Shown: one piece after another, positions 1 to 12,600 of the stretch
Layout of the letters: each line of letters starts with the position of its first letter
Position numbering within the stretch: the stretch's first letter is position 1
Translations under genes and position numbers: made by a program
Source of the DNA: Linum tenue
Taxonomy: Eukaryota; Streptophyta; Magnoliopsida; Malpighiales; Linaceae
Assembly: GCA_946122785.1 (NCBI GenBank)
Contig: CAMGYJ010000002.1
Coordinates: 41,690,495 to 41,754,494, forward strand
Length of the DNA: 64,000 nucleotides
Direction: 5' to 3'
Notes under the pieces: generated by a model
What the model saw: only the letters and a program-made list of their open reading frames with translations
What the model was told of the DNA's origin: nothing
The model's database searches: none

Positions 1-414
1 AACCCCACATGAAATTTTTTTTGAGCTGTTTCGAGTTTCTTTACTGATGTGAAATCTTATTAGATGAAAATGACTACGTAGTACGTACTCTACTCACCAA
101 GAGGGCATTAAATTAAATTTGCATTGCTGGCCCAATGTCTCAATCTTGAGAAAATTGTGGAAGAGAATTAGCAGAGTGAAAGAGATTCAGGGACCAATTC
201 TCTTAAATGGTTACCATATTTTTGGTTGAGCCGGTCCATACGATTTCTTGACACCATCTTGACGTTGTTTTTCGATTCTCGGTTAATTTGTAAGTACATT
301 TTCCTGATATAATGAGTTAATACGAATTATATGCCCCCTCAGATAATTGAAATTGACTCAGAATGAATCAATCACAAATTCTCATTTTTTGGATGATGAA
401 TTCTAACAGATCAA

Positions 415-605
415 TTTGACACAATCACCTCGTGTTGAGACAATTGGGCCAAATAGATCCATTTGGAAGCGTAAAATTTGACACAGTCACCTCGTATCGA
501 GACAATTGGGCCAAATAGATCCATTTGGAATCATAAAATTTGACACAATCACCTCGTATCAAGACAATTTGGCCAAATAGATCCGTTTGGAAGCATAAAA
601 TTTGG
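415..605. repeat. Three-copy 62-bp tandem repeat
   Basis: Three near-identical units begin at about 415, 477 and 539, each holding a GACACAATCACCTCG-like block followed by a block reading GGCCAAATAGATCC. The copies differ at only a few positions. A long minus-strand frame through them exists only because the unit is 62 bp and low in stops; I see no sign that it is coding. Related diverged DNA occurs at about 33340-33540. Confidence 0.9.
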
Positions 606-854
606 ATATAGCAATTTGACATGGGGGATTTTGAATTGACACACTTTCAGGCAATTACATTTGTCTGAGATAGAGGTAGGTAATTCGAATTGACTCGTTT
701 TGTAAAAGGAGACCATTGACCAAATTGTCTAGTTTTCTAATTGATCCATCTAAATGAACCCCAAGTTAAATTGATCCAGTCAAATTTTCTATTGACATAA
801 CAGATCAATTTGATTCAATTATGTCAAAACAAAAATATTATAAGTTAAATTGTT

Positions 855-1020
855 CCGTTATCTCGATTTCTCGGTTATCTCAATTATCGGTTAACCGAAC
901 TATTTTTAAAATCGAAAATCATTTCGTCCAGTCTTCAATAACCAACCGAAGTTCGATTATTTTAATTATCGATTATCGGTTTAATCGACCGGTTAACCAG
1001 TAACCGAATTGCCACCCCTA
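855..1020. mobile_element. Truncated hAT-like element, right end
   Basis: The segment is rich in GGTTAACCG-type palindromic words and ends in GCCACCCCTA at 1020. That is the inverse of the TAGGGGTGGC terminus seen on other hAT-like elements in this window, such as the one at 25646-26683. No matching left end or target duplication was found, so this is taken as a fragment. Confidence 0.5.
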
Positions 1021-1650
1021 CGGTTTTCCGGTCATAATAACATTAACATGCATGTTTCAAATTCAAGATCAAAGGAGGCAATAGAATGGCCATTATAATT
1101 GGACTATAATTGATGAATATAGATTCATCTCTTACCAAATTGACAATAATTTAATCATTAGTCTTGACGTACGATAAATGTCCTAATAATATATACTTGA
1201 AATAAAAATGGATCAAATGGCCATGATGCATAATGCATTGTGAGCATTGCTTATCAATCACACTTGTGTTTTTTCTATAATGTTATACCCTTCACTTTAA
1301 TAATACAAAAAAGAAAAAGTTATTTTTGCAATACTAAACAAAATATCAATTCGATTCAACGAAAAAAAAATCAATTTGAAACTATTACAAATTTCAATTC
1401 TTAATCACCGAAAAAAATTCAATTCTTCTTTTTCGTATAAAAAATCCAAATTTTAAGTACACAACTTCTTCAATAATTTTAGTCAAATTACTTAAGATTT
1501 TCCTCCTTTTACATTATATTTTAGCTATAATAAAGTTGTAAATAAGTGAAAATCTCAACTTCTTCAATAATTTAACTACATTTTATCATATTATGGTTTC
1601 TTTCTTGGTCTTTCAATGAAAAGAACGAATATTTCTAATGTTTTTCACAT
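1021..1650. other. AT-rich intergenic DNA
   Basis: No gene, RNA or element could be recognised in this AT-rich stretch. Confidence 0.5.
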
Positions 1651-1654
1651 AAAT

Positions 1655-1784
1655 TACATACCCAATGGGTCGACCTGTCCCGACCCGCTTCCCGTGATAA
1701 ATTACCCGACCTGGACCCGACCTGCCATGGGGCGGGTATGGGTATCGAGATACCCGCCCCGTACCTGCCCCATTGCCATTCCTA
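1655..1784. mobile_element. hAT-like fragment with CG-rich terminal words
   Basis: GC-rich DNA built of CGACCCG and GCGGGTA words ends in GCCATTCCTA at 1784, the inverse of a TAGGAATGGC terminus. The left end is degenerate. It abuts the next element. Confidence 0.4.
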
Positions 1785-1825
1785 GTTCCAGGAGGTACAA
1801 GGCTGCTAGGGCGAAGCCTCGTTGG

Positions 1826-2267
1826 CAAGGTTGTCCACCCGCGGGTCGACCCACTTTGACCTTGAGAAAAATGGAATGCACGCACCCGTCGGGTCAACCG
1901 CTACAAGGTACCGGGTTGGAGGTCAAATTGTGTCATTTTTTTCTCTCTTTGGTTTGCCAAATGTGACTATTTTTCTTTTCGCCTAACTCAATCTTTGGAA
2001 TTCTAAATTGAACATTTGAATATTGATGTTATATAAGTGTGTGAATTTTCACTATATGTTGGATATAATTACGACCTGTTATTTTGGTGTAATATTATAT
2101 GTTATAACTCATATGTTAGATATGATTTGATATAATTTATCAGGATAAGTACAATATAATAACTCTTTCTATATTTTCGTGCTAAACCCGGCTAAACCGG
2201 GTGACCCATTAACCCTTGACCCACCATCTCGACCGGGTCCGGGTCAGCTCGCGGGTTGACAACATTG
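1826..2267. mobile_element. hAT-like non-autonomous element (CAAGGTTGTC termini)
   Basis: The left end reads CAAGGTTGTC followed by CACCCGCGGGTCGACCC. The right end is its imperfect inverse, closing in GACAACATTG at 2267. The 8-bp flanks CTCGTTGG and CCCATTGG match at 6 of 8 positions, as expected for an old hAT target duplication. There is no coding capacity. Related left ends occur at about 3796 and 35136. Confidence 0.6.
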
Positions 2268-3795
2268 CCCATTGGTGTCAAATTTGATTGCAGGTGGTCC
2301 CCAGAGCCCTCAGATTTAGTAGTACCCGCTATCACAAAGCGGCCCATAAGGCCAAGGTTCATCCTAGACCCTAATCCAATATGTTACATTGATGTTCTCC
2401 TTATGTTAATTAACCAACTCTACCAATTGCTAGGTTGTAAGTTGTAATTCCAATTTCAGAACCTTGAACAACCATTCCTCGATAGAATCGCCATTTCCTT
2501 CAGCAAAGACAATGTTATGCATACCTAGCCTCCTGTAAATATGATGTTCCCAAGAACAACAATATAAACCAGAAGAATACTTAGTTACTAACCCACATCA
2601 AGAAAACCATAGGATTAGCCATTAGTAGATTAACCAAATAGTTGGGGATTTTCAAACTAAAGTTGGGGGAACAAAAGGTGATTGCTTTTTAGCATGCCAA
2701 ACAAAGACTGAGAGGAACCAAAAAGCAACAGAGCCATACGTGTCTGTTTGTTGCACTAGTACTATTGTCACTGTAGAGGCACACTCAAGTTTGAAAAATT
2801 CAAAACTGGGGGACTGTGTAATGAGTGTTTTTTTTTTTCCAAATAAATTATTTTATGATTGCTTGCTCTCTTGTCAATGGCGTCCCGAGTGGGAACTGGG
2901 AATGGTGGCGGCCAAAGCTCAAGGAAGTGCAAGTATCTTTCATTTTCAAAACACACTAGGATTGATAGCACACAAACGATTAAATATAATGCAAGTATGC
3001 AACCATTATACAATGATGATCATTGATTACAATAATATCAAATCATAGTGTAGTGTTATTCAAGTTCGATCATACATGCAATTTGTTGAGCACAAATGGG
3101 ATCTGGATGTTAGCGTTGATGAAACGGAGTGATGATAACGTGATGGGCCAGCGGGCGGGTATCTCAATATACAGGAGTCAGGAGTGGAGCCAAGATTTCG
3201 AGACCGGGGGCTAAAAAATTAAAAAAAAATTATGTAACCAATGTGGATCAAACCCATGTGCTTTTAGGACATAAGCTAAACTTGGCTATCATTGGATCAC
3301 ATAACTATTACATGATAAAATTTACCGAACAAGTTCTACTTATAAAATTTGTACTAAATATCCTTAACGACCTAGGGTTCGGGGCCCACCCTAGCTACAA
3401 TGTAGCTAGTCCCTGTCGATATACACATTTACTTCACACGAAGTGTGGAGCAGATAATATTGGCAGGGTTGCGGTAGGTCGACCTATTGCTATATTTTTG
3501 TTTGAAAAAAGAATATTGGTATTTAACTATTTTAAATGACACACAAAAAAAACACTTCATATATGAATGATAAATATACTAGAATTGAAAGATATAGTTT
3601 TAAAACTTCTTTTGAAGGAAATATGATTATGATTTTAGAAAGATCAAATGAGGAGAAATACATGTATATATTGATAAAAATCATGATAGAATGGGCCGAG
3701 AACGAGACATAATGAATCAGAAGCTATAAACACATGTCTCGTCCCCATGCTACCGCGGGTCGGGTAATATACGCCCCAAACAGGTCGGATAGATC
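2268..3795. other. Intergenic DNA with degenerate repeat ends
   Basis: No gene was recognised. A block at about 3178-3215 (GGAGTGGAGCCAAGATTT followed by a GGGGGCT run) resembles blocks near 55230 and 55500, so it is probably part of a dispersed repeat. Further GGGTCGGGTAA-type words at about 3756-3770 suggest another hAT-like relic. Confidence 0.4.
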
Positions 3796-4539
3796 CAAGG
3801 TTGTCAAACCGATTTGTGCAGTGTGCCGGTTTAGCAAGTGGAATGGTTCGACCGGTGGTACATACCGGTTTGTGCCGGTTCATGCCGATTAATATTACAA
3901 ATAATTTACAAATACTCATATTTAAACACGACATTTAACGCCAATACCTAAATATTAGTACTTGAATCCAACAAATAACATCAACATTTAACTTTTTAAC
4001 ACATAAAATAAATAATAAATTACTTTTTACCAATTAAATTCACTAAGATAAGATCATTTTACTTGGAGATTCGTATATCGATCATGCCGGTCATAACGGT
4101 AGTGTCATACCAGTGTTATGACCGGTACAGGTTCAACCAGTGGCACGCCGGCCGGCGTGACAACCATGGATAGATCAAATCATGCGGGCAAAATAAAAAA
4201 AACTACCATCACTAATGATCAATGCTGGCGATGGTTGACGACGGCAGGGTGGCGCCGCTCTCCCTCCTGTCGTCTGTTCTACACTTCTACTTCTAGGTCG
4301 AAGATGGAGAAATAAAAGGAAAGTTAGGGTTTTGTTTGGCTGCCCAATTCCACGATTCCTTTTCTATTTTTTTTAAGGGTAAACCAAACAGCCGAACCGC
4401 GCGACCGGCTTGAGCGGTTAACCGCTTCGGCCGCTGTATAAAACCGTGGCGGTTAAATAGCTGATCCGAGTCGGTTTTATGGCCGGGTGACGGCTTTGGC
4501 GGTCCGGCAGGCCGGCTCGGTTCGTCTTTGACAGCACTG
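3796..4539. mobile_element. Possible hAT-like element, same family as 1826-2267
   Basis: The left terminus is CAAGGTTGTCAAACCG. The proposed right terminus closes in GACAGCACTG. The interior carries repeated CCGGT words typical of these elements. No target duplication is visible, so the right boundary is uncertain. Confidence 0.4.
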
Positions 4540-5106
4540 CTAATGATGCATAGTCTCATGCGTGCAACTCTTTGCAACTGGGTGGGGGTGCGCTTTGCTT
4601 TCGTGCAACTCCCTCGTAGTGGAAGAATGTCGTTTTTGAAAGGAAATGTCATTTCTATGTTATTAGTAACCACTAAATGTCCTTAGTTCATGATATCTCG
4701 ATTCGCTAATTTGTCTGACTCGTAATTAACTTATGACGGGTGAGTAGTGACGAGCGCATACGATTTTCAACAACTTTTTGGCCCGTGGCAATCAGTGTTA
4801 AGTTGATTGCCAAGTTGGTTATAACTTATAATATGGTAATGAATACTCATGATCTGCTCTTTCAAACCTCATGTCACTTGTCACCTGCTAATCTCATCTT
4901 TCCAAATGCCAAAGCGATCCACAAGACCACAACCTACTATAACTCGATTGACCATTAGCCAAACCGACTGGTTTACCCGAATCTTCCTCCCATTGTGAAT
5001 TTTTCTCGATGGTCTCACCATTGAAGAATTTTTCTTCATTTTTTCTTATAGCGAGTCTTCCAACCTCTGACAACGCAGGACTCCCTTACCCCACAATCTA
5101 GGCCAC

Positions 5107-6071
5107 TCTCCTCTCTCTCTCTCTCTCAAAGCTGTCATCCATCACGTGATCCCTTCCTTTCCTTCTCCGTTCTCTCTCGGTCTCACCCCATTTCCACATT
5201 TCCCCCCTCTACTACGATATTCGTCTGAAACCACGAGCCATTGCCCCCATTCTTCATCTGTCAATTGTTATTCGATCTTCTTGAGCCTCTTCACTGCTGC
5301 TGCGTGTATATTGGCTTGATCTGTTCCCTGCTTCCAACGCTTCTCGCCATTCCCTCTCCCTGATCTCCGCTTTGCCTTCTTCTGGAGGCAATATACGCCC
5401 ATAGGTATACTAACCTATTTAATTATTTCCTGCCCTCCCTGACGTCTGATCGGCTTTTCCTCAACTGGGTTTGTGAGTTTCAGCAGTAAAGTTATTGCCT
5501 TCGTGAGCTGCTGGAAGGGCTTTTGAGGGGTGTTTTCAGTAGGAGATCAATTTTTGTTCTATTAGCTGTCGGTTTCTCTGCATTGTATGTAACATCAAAT
5601 ACTTTTCATTTTGCTGTTGTTTTTTCTTCTTCCTTCTCTAAGTTCATGTTGGTTGCCTAGATCACTCTCTCTTGTGCGTTGTGGGCATCTTCTGAGGTGA
5701 TCTTGGTGATGGAGCTTGTGATAATTGTTTCTTTCCTAGCATTCTGTTTTCCCCTTCAAGGCTGTTTTTGGTGTTGCATCGAGGGTTTTGGGTATTTCAG
5801 CTTTACTGTGTTGTTGTTGCTCCAGCTTCAGGACTAGTTGAGCATGCTCACAGATATGTTTATTTTCAAGCTGCATTCTTTGTTGTGGCGTCCCTAATCT
5901 CCCAATGTTCAATTTCTAGCTTTGATTTTTTTCGGTGGCCACTTGATTCGCTTGGCTTAGTTAGTGTTGGTGGTTGTTTTAGTTCCTTTTGAGTTTTTTT
6001 ACCTCGAAAATGTAAGAAACTTGGCCGGGATTGTTATAATTTTTTCCTTCCCTGCCTTTGACAATGTGCAG
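5107..6071 (+). promoter_or_regulatory. 5' leader and probable leader intron of the EFR3-like gene
   Basis: A CT-rich microsatellite at about 5107-5135 and pyrimidine-rich DNA downstream are typical of plant 5' leaders. A plausible donor (CATAG then GTATAC, near 5404) and an acceptor ending at 6071 (TGCAG), three bases before the start codon, suggest one leader intron of roughly 670 bp. Short frames inside this region are not supported. The transcription start cannot be fixed from sequence alone, and no clear TATA box was seen. Confidence 0.5.
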
Positions 6072-6074
6072 ACA

Positions 6075-9000
6075 ATGGGTATCATTTCCCGGAAGATAAT
6101 CCCCTCTTGTGGGACGATGTGCGTGTGTTGCCCTGCGTTGAGGTCCAGATCTCGGCAACCTGTGAAAAGATACAAGAAACTCCTTGCTGATATCTTCCCA
6201 AAGTCTCCAGTGAGTCTCAACCATTTGTTCCTCTTTCTTTACTGCCCTTTTTGATATCGTAAGCCGGTGCTAATCTTTAGTATCTTGCTTAGTTAGTATT
6301 TGGAGGAAGCTATGGGATTGACTTTTTAGGAGTTTGAACAATGAGTTCATATCTTTCCTATGTATGAAGCTTCTGCACAAATACTTAAGATGAGCCATGC
6401 ACAAATATTGGAGTGATTCTCTGGAAGTCTTACTTTTTTATTCTATTAATGTGAATGATGAGTATAGTGACATAATATTTTGTTGGTTTAGTTTCCTTAA
6501 CATGGTCTATGACTCTAAATAACCTGCATGTTTTGTGTGATTCGTCTTCATGATGCATTTGGGTGAAAGAGAAACATTAAGTACTGTATAAATGTGATAT
6601 GCATCTGGTTGGGTGACCAAAATCAAACTAGAATCTTTCGGATTGCTTACTTATGCTGTGATCTCTTTCTTCGACAGGATGCACCTGCAAATGAGAGAAA
6701 AATTGCAAAGCTGTGTGAATATGCGGCCAAAAATCCAATTCGAATCCCCAAGGTTGCATTTCGGTTCACACTGAAAGATGTTTATGGCATAACTATACCG
6801 TATCTCATATTTTCCCATTATTATGTTTTAATAGATTGCCAAGTATCTCGAAGAAAGATGCTTCAAAGAACTACGGAGTGGCCATGCAAAATTCATCAAT
6901 GTTGTTATGGAGGTTTACAATAAGTTGCTTTGCATTTGTAAGGAGCAGATGTAAGTAACGCATGATTTTTGTTCCTATTGATTTTTCATGTCTATATATA
7001 TTTGTATTGCTGCTGTGGAATTCAGTATATTTGCTTTAACCCTTGTCTCTGTATCTTCCAGGGCATATTTTGCTGTCAGTTTGCTTAATGTGATCAATGA
7101 GCTGCTAGAGAGACCTAATCAATATGCTATGCTGATTCTCGGATGCCAGACCTTAACCAAGTTTATCTATAGTCAGGTGGTATTCTCTATTCTGACTTTA
7201 TATTAACTCTGGAAGTTGGATGGACAAAATGTTGTAGATTATGCGGTCAGGTGGATTAATTTGAATGGTTAATGCTGAACAGGTGGATGGAACTTATGCA
7301 CATAACATTGAAAAGTATGCTCCCAGGATTTGTAAACTAGCACATAGGCACGGGGAAGAAGGTAGTCCTAGCAGCTTAAGGGCATCAAGTCTCCAATGCC
7401 TCTCAGCCATGGTATACTTCTGAATGAAGTAAACTAAAAGTGTCCTGTTTCAGTTCACGAGTGTTGCTATCTAGAATTCTGGTATCCCATTTTGACTTAT
7501 TTTCTTGTAGGTCTGGTTCATGTCGGAGTTCTCGTATATCTTCCCTGCTCTGGATGAGGTTAGTTATTTCGAGTAGATCCCCTTTCGTTGTATACTGTGC
7601 AATTTGTTATTAACTTTAGTTAAACTGTAGATTGTGCATTGCACTTTGGATAACTACGAGCCTGACTCTCATATTGAACATGATGGTGAGAGAGGTGAAT
7701 CACATCATAATTGGGTGAATGAAGTTGTTAGAAGTGAAAGAAGTGCAGTTGTTGTTAATGATTCTAGCTCCACGGCCATCATTAGTGCTCGACCAGAAAA
7801 GAAAGATCCTGCTCTTCTTACTAGGTGGGCATTTGTATTATCTAGGGTGAGATTGTGATCCCTTTTTGTTGTTTCCTTACTCCTTTAAGCTTTATGTTGT
7901 AGGGAGGAGATTGAGCAACCAAGAGTATGGGCACAAATTTGTGTTCAAAGAATGGTAGATCTAGCAAAAGAGAGCTCAACAATGCGATGTGTCTTAGATC
8001 CAATGTTTGTCTACTTTGATTCTGGACATCACTGGGCTCCACAGCAGGGGCTTGCTCTGGTAGTTTTGTCTGCCACGTCATATTTTCTGGAGAGTTCAGG
8101 TACCCTAGTTGAATTTATAGTTCAGATGTGCGATCGGCAGCAACTGGTAAGCTCTAATTGTAATTTTCATTCCCAGGACACCAGCAGTCGGTGTTATCTG
8201 CTGTAATTCGCCATTTAGACCACAAGAATGTCGCCCATGATCCGCAGCTCAAATCTAATGTTGTACAAGTTGCGGCTGGTCTTGCTCGGCAGATTAGATC
8301 AGTTACAGTTCTTGCTGAAGTTGGATTTGTCAGTGACTTGTGTAGGCATTTAAGGAAGAGCCTTCAAGCCTCAGCTGAACCAATCGGAGATCAGGAATTG
8401 AATCTGAATGCCTCACTCCAGAACTCCATTGAAGATTGCTTGCTTGAAATTGCGAAGGGGGTAAGTTAAAAGCATGTAAAATGTGTTCAGTTTAGTTGGA
8501 TTATCCTTCTAAAACTTGCATTAATTTTTGTAGATTGCTGATGCTCAACCGCTACTCGACCACATGGCAATGTCGCTAGAGAAACTACCGCCCTGTGGAA
8601 TTGTTGCTCGTGCAACCATTCGATCGCTAATGATTCTTGCTCATGTTGTTTCATTGTCTTCAGTGTCTTCAAGTTCTCAGCAGGTGATCATCGGATAAAT
8701 GGTTCTGTATATTGTTTAAGTACTGCTCAACAAAATAGTTAACAATGGCTATCTATCAAAGTTGGCATGTAAATGAACTCACTGTGATCCTACTAAAAAC
8801 TTCCATGCAGGCTTTCCCAGAATCACTTCTTGTTCAGCTTTTGAAAGCAATGTTGCATGCAAATATTGAAGTGCGGGTTGAAGCACATCAAATATTCACA
8901 ATTCTTCTCATCCGGAATTCAAATTGTCTTGGACGAGAAGCGTCTGCTCGACCTAGTTACATTTGTGAACCGAAAAGATGGCGTTCTGGCACAGCATCTA

Positions 9001-11176
9001 CATTTGCTTCGATTTCTGCACTACTTGATAGGCTACGGAAAGAGAAGGATGGTCCTGAAGTAAATGGAGTGCATGATGAATGCAAAGAACGGGACACCTT
9101 GGAAGAAGAATGGAAGTATGGACGGGGTAGAAAGAATTCACCAAACGTTTACAAGATTAGCTCAATCATCGAGAGGACTACAGGGACACCGGGATTGGCT
9201 GAGGCTGCTGTATGTTACTCCCTGGTTCTTCAAGTATCTTCATTACAGTTTAGGAGGTCCTTATAGGTACTTTTTTGCAGGAACCATGTGTTTTGAAGCT
9301 AAATGAGGATCAGATTTCACAGTTGCTTTCTGCCTTTTGGATGCAAGCCAGCCTTCCTGACAACACACCTCCAAATCTTGAGGCCATAGCTCATTCTTTC
9401 ACATTGACACTTATTTCTTCTCAATTGAAGGTGGGACCCCAAATTTTTTCTCAAGAAGGATCATGTATCTTGATTAGTTCTTGTCGCACCCTTTTCTCCC
9501 CTCTTTTGCACTGATACTCTCTATATTGTCCTGCTTTTCCAATTTTGATTGATATAACCCTGTTGTTACAAGAATCCAAGACCTCCTGTAGATTCAGAAA
9601 GTTACTGATGATATGATCTCGTAATTTTGCAGAATACAAATGGAAATGTTGTGGTCCGATTCGTTCAGCTTGCTCTCTCTCTCAGACAGCTGTCCTTGGA
9701 CGCTAACAATGGTACATATGATTTGTTCATGGATTACTTAGCTTTAAGAGAATTATCGGTTCAATCACTAGTAGATTCTTCTACTTAATCTTTTGTCAGG
9801 GATGTTGCATCCAGCATGCAGAAGATCAGTTTTCGTCTTAGCAATGAGCATGCTAATGTTCACAGCGAAGACATACCAAGTTCCTGAGTTGAATGACTTG
9901 CTCAAGCGATTGATCCCTGATGATGTGAGTTATAAATTGTGTTGCAATTTATCTATTATCAGTTAACATGTATCTGCGTCAACACAAGACTGACTGTAGT
10001 TTATATACTGGATGAACTCAGGTTGATCCTTATTTGGGAATTAGCAACGATTTTCAGATATATGTGAAGCCCCAGTCCGACTTGAAAGAATTTGGGTCCT
10101 TTAAAGATAATTCATTGGCTATGTCAGTGTTAGATGAGTTGAAGAGCAGAATATCTGAATCCGAGACCGCTATGATGAACATCTTAGTTCTGAACCTATC
10201 TATCACTACTGAGGTACAGAATGAAGCTGATCCATTTACTAGTTCATTGCCTTCTCACTTAGCTAATATATATGTGTTTCTACGTCTTAAGATGGAACCG
10301 GATGAAGTCGCCAGGCAATTGTCAGAACCATTTGCTCCTGATGACATGTTAATGTTTGGTCCACGATCAGTACTTGACCACCACCGAGCTGCTTCTCATT
10401 CCAAGGAATCACTATCATTCGATGAGGTAATGTTCTCTTTTGGGTGATCATTCACTACAACTTCGAGAGGGTTTGAGTGTCGAGCATTGATGATATTAGC
10501 ATGATGCAGGATGTTCCGAGCAATTTACTCGAGGATGATGCCACGAGCGAAGCATCAGTCTCAGACCTGTCCCGGTTCATCCCCAAAATCCCTTCGTCGC
10601 CTTCTGTCTCGCACATTATCAGCATCGGGAAGCTACTAGAATCAGTAAACGACCTGTTTTCCGTTCTTTAACTTTCGGTGACGGGGTTTCCCAACAAATG
10701 TGCTGATGGTCTCGCGCTTTTTCCAGGCTCTCGAGGTAGCTGGACAAGTCGCTGGAACATCCGTCTCCACATCACCCCTCTCCTATGACTCGATGGCCAG
10801 ACAGTGCGAAACTCTCGGGACAGTTAATAGAAAGAAGCTCTCGACTTGGTTGGCCCACGAGAATCAGCAAGCTACTAAGCCAGCATCTGACAATTACCGC
10901 TTACCATCCGTTACAGCGAGTGGGGCTGCAGTACCATGGCAGGTTAGAGGAGAAACATAAACCCTTCTATTCCTATCATTTCTATCTCATCCATGTCTCT
11001 CTGGCATAAACTGATTTTTCTCTTCTTTCCTTTTGTTAATTTTTGTGCAGATGTCATGTAAGAGTGAGGTTGATGGAGGAGCGCTGAAGCAGAAGGCTCC
11101 AGCGGAGCAGTATTTGCCAATGAAGCTGCCACCTGCAAGTCCTTATGATAACTTCCTCAAGGCAGCTGGATGTTAG
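6075..11176 (+). CDS. EFR3-like plasma-membrane scaffold protein (EFOP / SRL2 family)
   Basis: EFR3 homologues are ARM/HEAT-repeat proteins that tether the PI 4-kinase alpha complex to the plasma membrane. In plants they are called EFOP, and the rice relative is SRL2. I recognise the family from the N-terminal block (CCPALRSRSRQPVKRYKKLL), LCEYAAKNPIRIPK, and HNIEKYAPRICKLA. Exons by GT-AG and frame: 6075-6209, 6678-6752, 6835-6950, 7062-7176, 7283-7411, 7511-7558, 7631-7824, 7903-8099, 8177-8460, 8534-8683, 8811-9209, 9281-9430, 9633-9711, 9800-9924, 10022-10426, 10510-10644, 10727-10942, 11051-11176. The product is 1025 residues, near the usual family length. Gly2 (myristoylation) and Cys12, 16, 18 and 19 (S-acylation) fit membrane anchoring. 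The long exon 15 may hold a 78-bp in-frame intron (10214-10291), giving 999 residues. No frameshift or stop was found. Exons 7 and 8 have a duplicated copy at 21959-22316. Confidence 0.93.
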
Positions 11177-11440
11177 TAGCCCAGAGAATTGCGTGTTAGC
11201 TGTACGTAAAGTGCCTTAGTTTAGGGAAGTGGAGCTTGTAGATGTAGACCAGGTTATCTTTGTATCGAGGTAGGATCCAGTGCCGGTTAAACCAACCCTT
11301 TCAAACTCATGTTTGTCTAATGTCATGTACGGCAACACTAATGGTCTTTGCAGCGTACAAACCTCGAACAGTTAACCAAATTCTATCGTCATTTCTCAAA
11401 TTATCTATTTTGAGGTAAAGTGATGGAAACCCAATTCTTG
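11177..11440 (+). other. Probable 3' UTR of the EFR3-like gene
   Basis: Unique-looking DNA follows the stop codon for about 250 bp before AT-rich repeat DNA begins. The polyadenylation site is not determined. Confidence 0.4.
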
Positions 11441-11768
11441 GGATTTATCACAATAATTACTATTACTATAATTAGGATATTATTAGATATGGCAGTAGTC
11501 ATTGAGTGATATTAGGATAGTCTATAGTCTATTAAGTTTTTCGAGTCTTTCGTTATAAATATGTACTTAGCATTTTATTCAGAATCAGTAAAGAAGAATA
11601 TTAAGAAAACTCTCCTAAATCCTAATCTTCCAATCCTCTCAATTATATATCTCAATCCCTCTAAAGGCATAGGCCAATTCTCTATCCTTCTCTTCTCAAA
11701 TTCCTAATTCTATTCTTAAATCTCTGATTCCCAATCTCACAACCAGATCTGATAGAACCCTAATACCA
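11440..11768. mobile_element. Possible retrotransposon LTR fragment
   Basis: ATAAATATGTACTTAGC at about 11565, followed by a leader-like AATCCTAATCTTCC block, has the layout of the promoter half of a plant LTR. I found no TG...CA pair or target duplication. Confidence 0.3.
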
Positions 11769-11918
11769 GGTTCTATTATAAAGATAGTAGGGTGTTTTTC
11801 TTGTTATAACCGTTGAGTTGACATGGTTTGAGGTGGATGATTAGGGTTCTATCATAAAGATAGTAGGGTGTTTTTCTTGTTATAACCGTTGAGTTGACAT
11901 AGTTTGAGGTGGATGGAG
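11769..11918. repeat. Two-copy 76-bp tandem repeat
   Basis: The unit starting GGTTCTATTATAAAGATAG at 11769 is repeated almost exactly at about 11845. Both copies continue through GTAGGGTGTTTTTCTTG and end near GTTTGAGGTGGATG. Confidence 0.9.
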
Positions 11919-12217
11919 AGCTACAGATATTACGAATGAATGTCTTCTGGATTACCATTACCAAGAAATGCACTGCAGACAGTAAAGGCTCGTCTCTTGA
12001 GTGGTTACATTAAGTGGTAAATGACTGGTCGTCATGTAAGTTGCATTCTCATAAGTGAGAACTAGACTTCTAATGTTATGGTTGATAATTGAGGCGATCA
12101 ATGTACATGCTACATCCTTGTGGTTCATGCAAGAAAAACTATATAGTGACATTTTCAAGTGGCGATTCGCGAGAATAAAGAAAAGGTACTCTCAAACTAA
12201 CAGAAAGTGGTGCTACG

Positions 12218-12600
12218 TAGGGATGGCTATACGGTTCGGTCTGGTTAAATTGGCATGAATTGATCCGATCCCTGTGCGGTTTTTTTGAGAATATAAGGAC
12301 CAAAGATTTGATTGGATATAGTCCGGTCTTGAACCGGTCCGGTCCTAATTCGGTCATGATTTTAGATTGAGTTTGTGGGGATTCGAGTGGCCTGAGGGGG
12401 ATGGGGGGATTTGAGTGGCCAAAGGCCTGAAAGTGAAAGAGTGAGGATGTTAAATTTTGGGTGTTGGGCTCTCTTATCCGGTTTTCGGTTCGGTCTCAAA
12501 TAGTTTTTTACCTTAAATCTAGGCTCGAAGATTAGATTGGATTGTTTACTATCCGGTCCCGGTCCGGTTACAAAAAGCCCGGACGAAATAGCCAGCCCTA
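12218..12600. mobile_element. hAT-like MITE, 383 bp
   Basis: The left end TAGGGATGGCTATACGG and the inverse of the right end, TAGGGCTGGCTATTTCG, form terminal inverted repeats. TGCTACG flanks both sides, on the right after two extra bases, which fits an imperfect 8-bp duplication. It has no coding capacity; the frames seen inside are by-products. Confidence 0.65.

Noticed and set aside
415..622. Regular repeats that could recall a CRISPR array, and a 65-residue minus-strand frame through them
   Set aside because: Units are contiguous 62-bp tandem copies with no unique spacers, the DNA is from a plant, and the frame is a by-product of the repeat.
5768..6254. Plus-strand frames just upstream of and overlapping the EFR3 start
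   Set aside because: They lie in the probable leader intron and run past the splice donor at 6210; the family N-terminus fixes the start at 6075.
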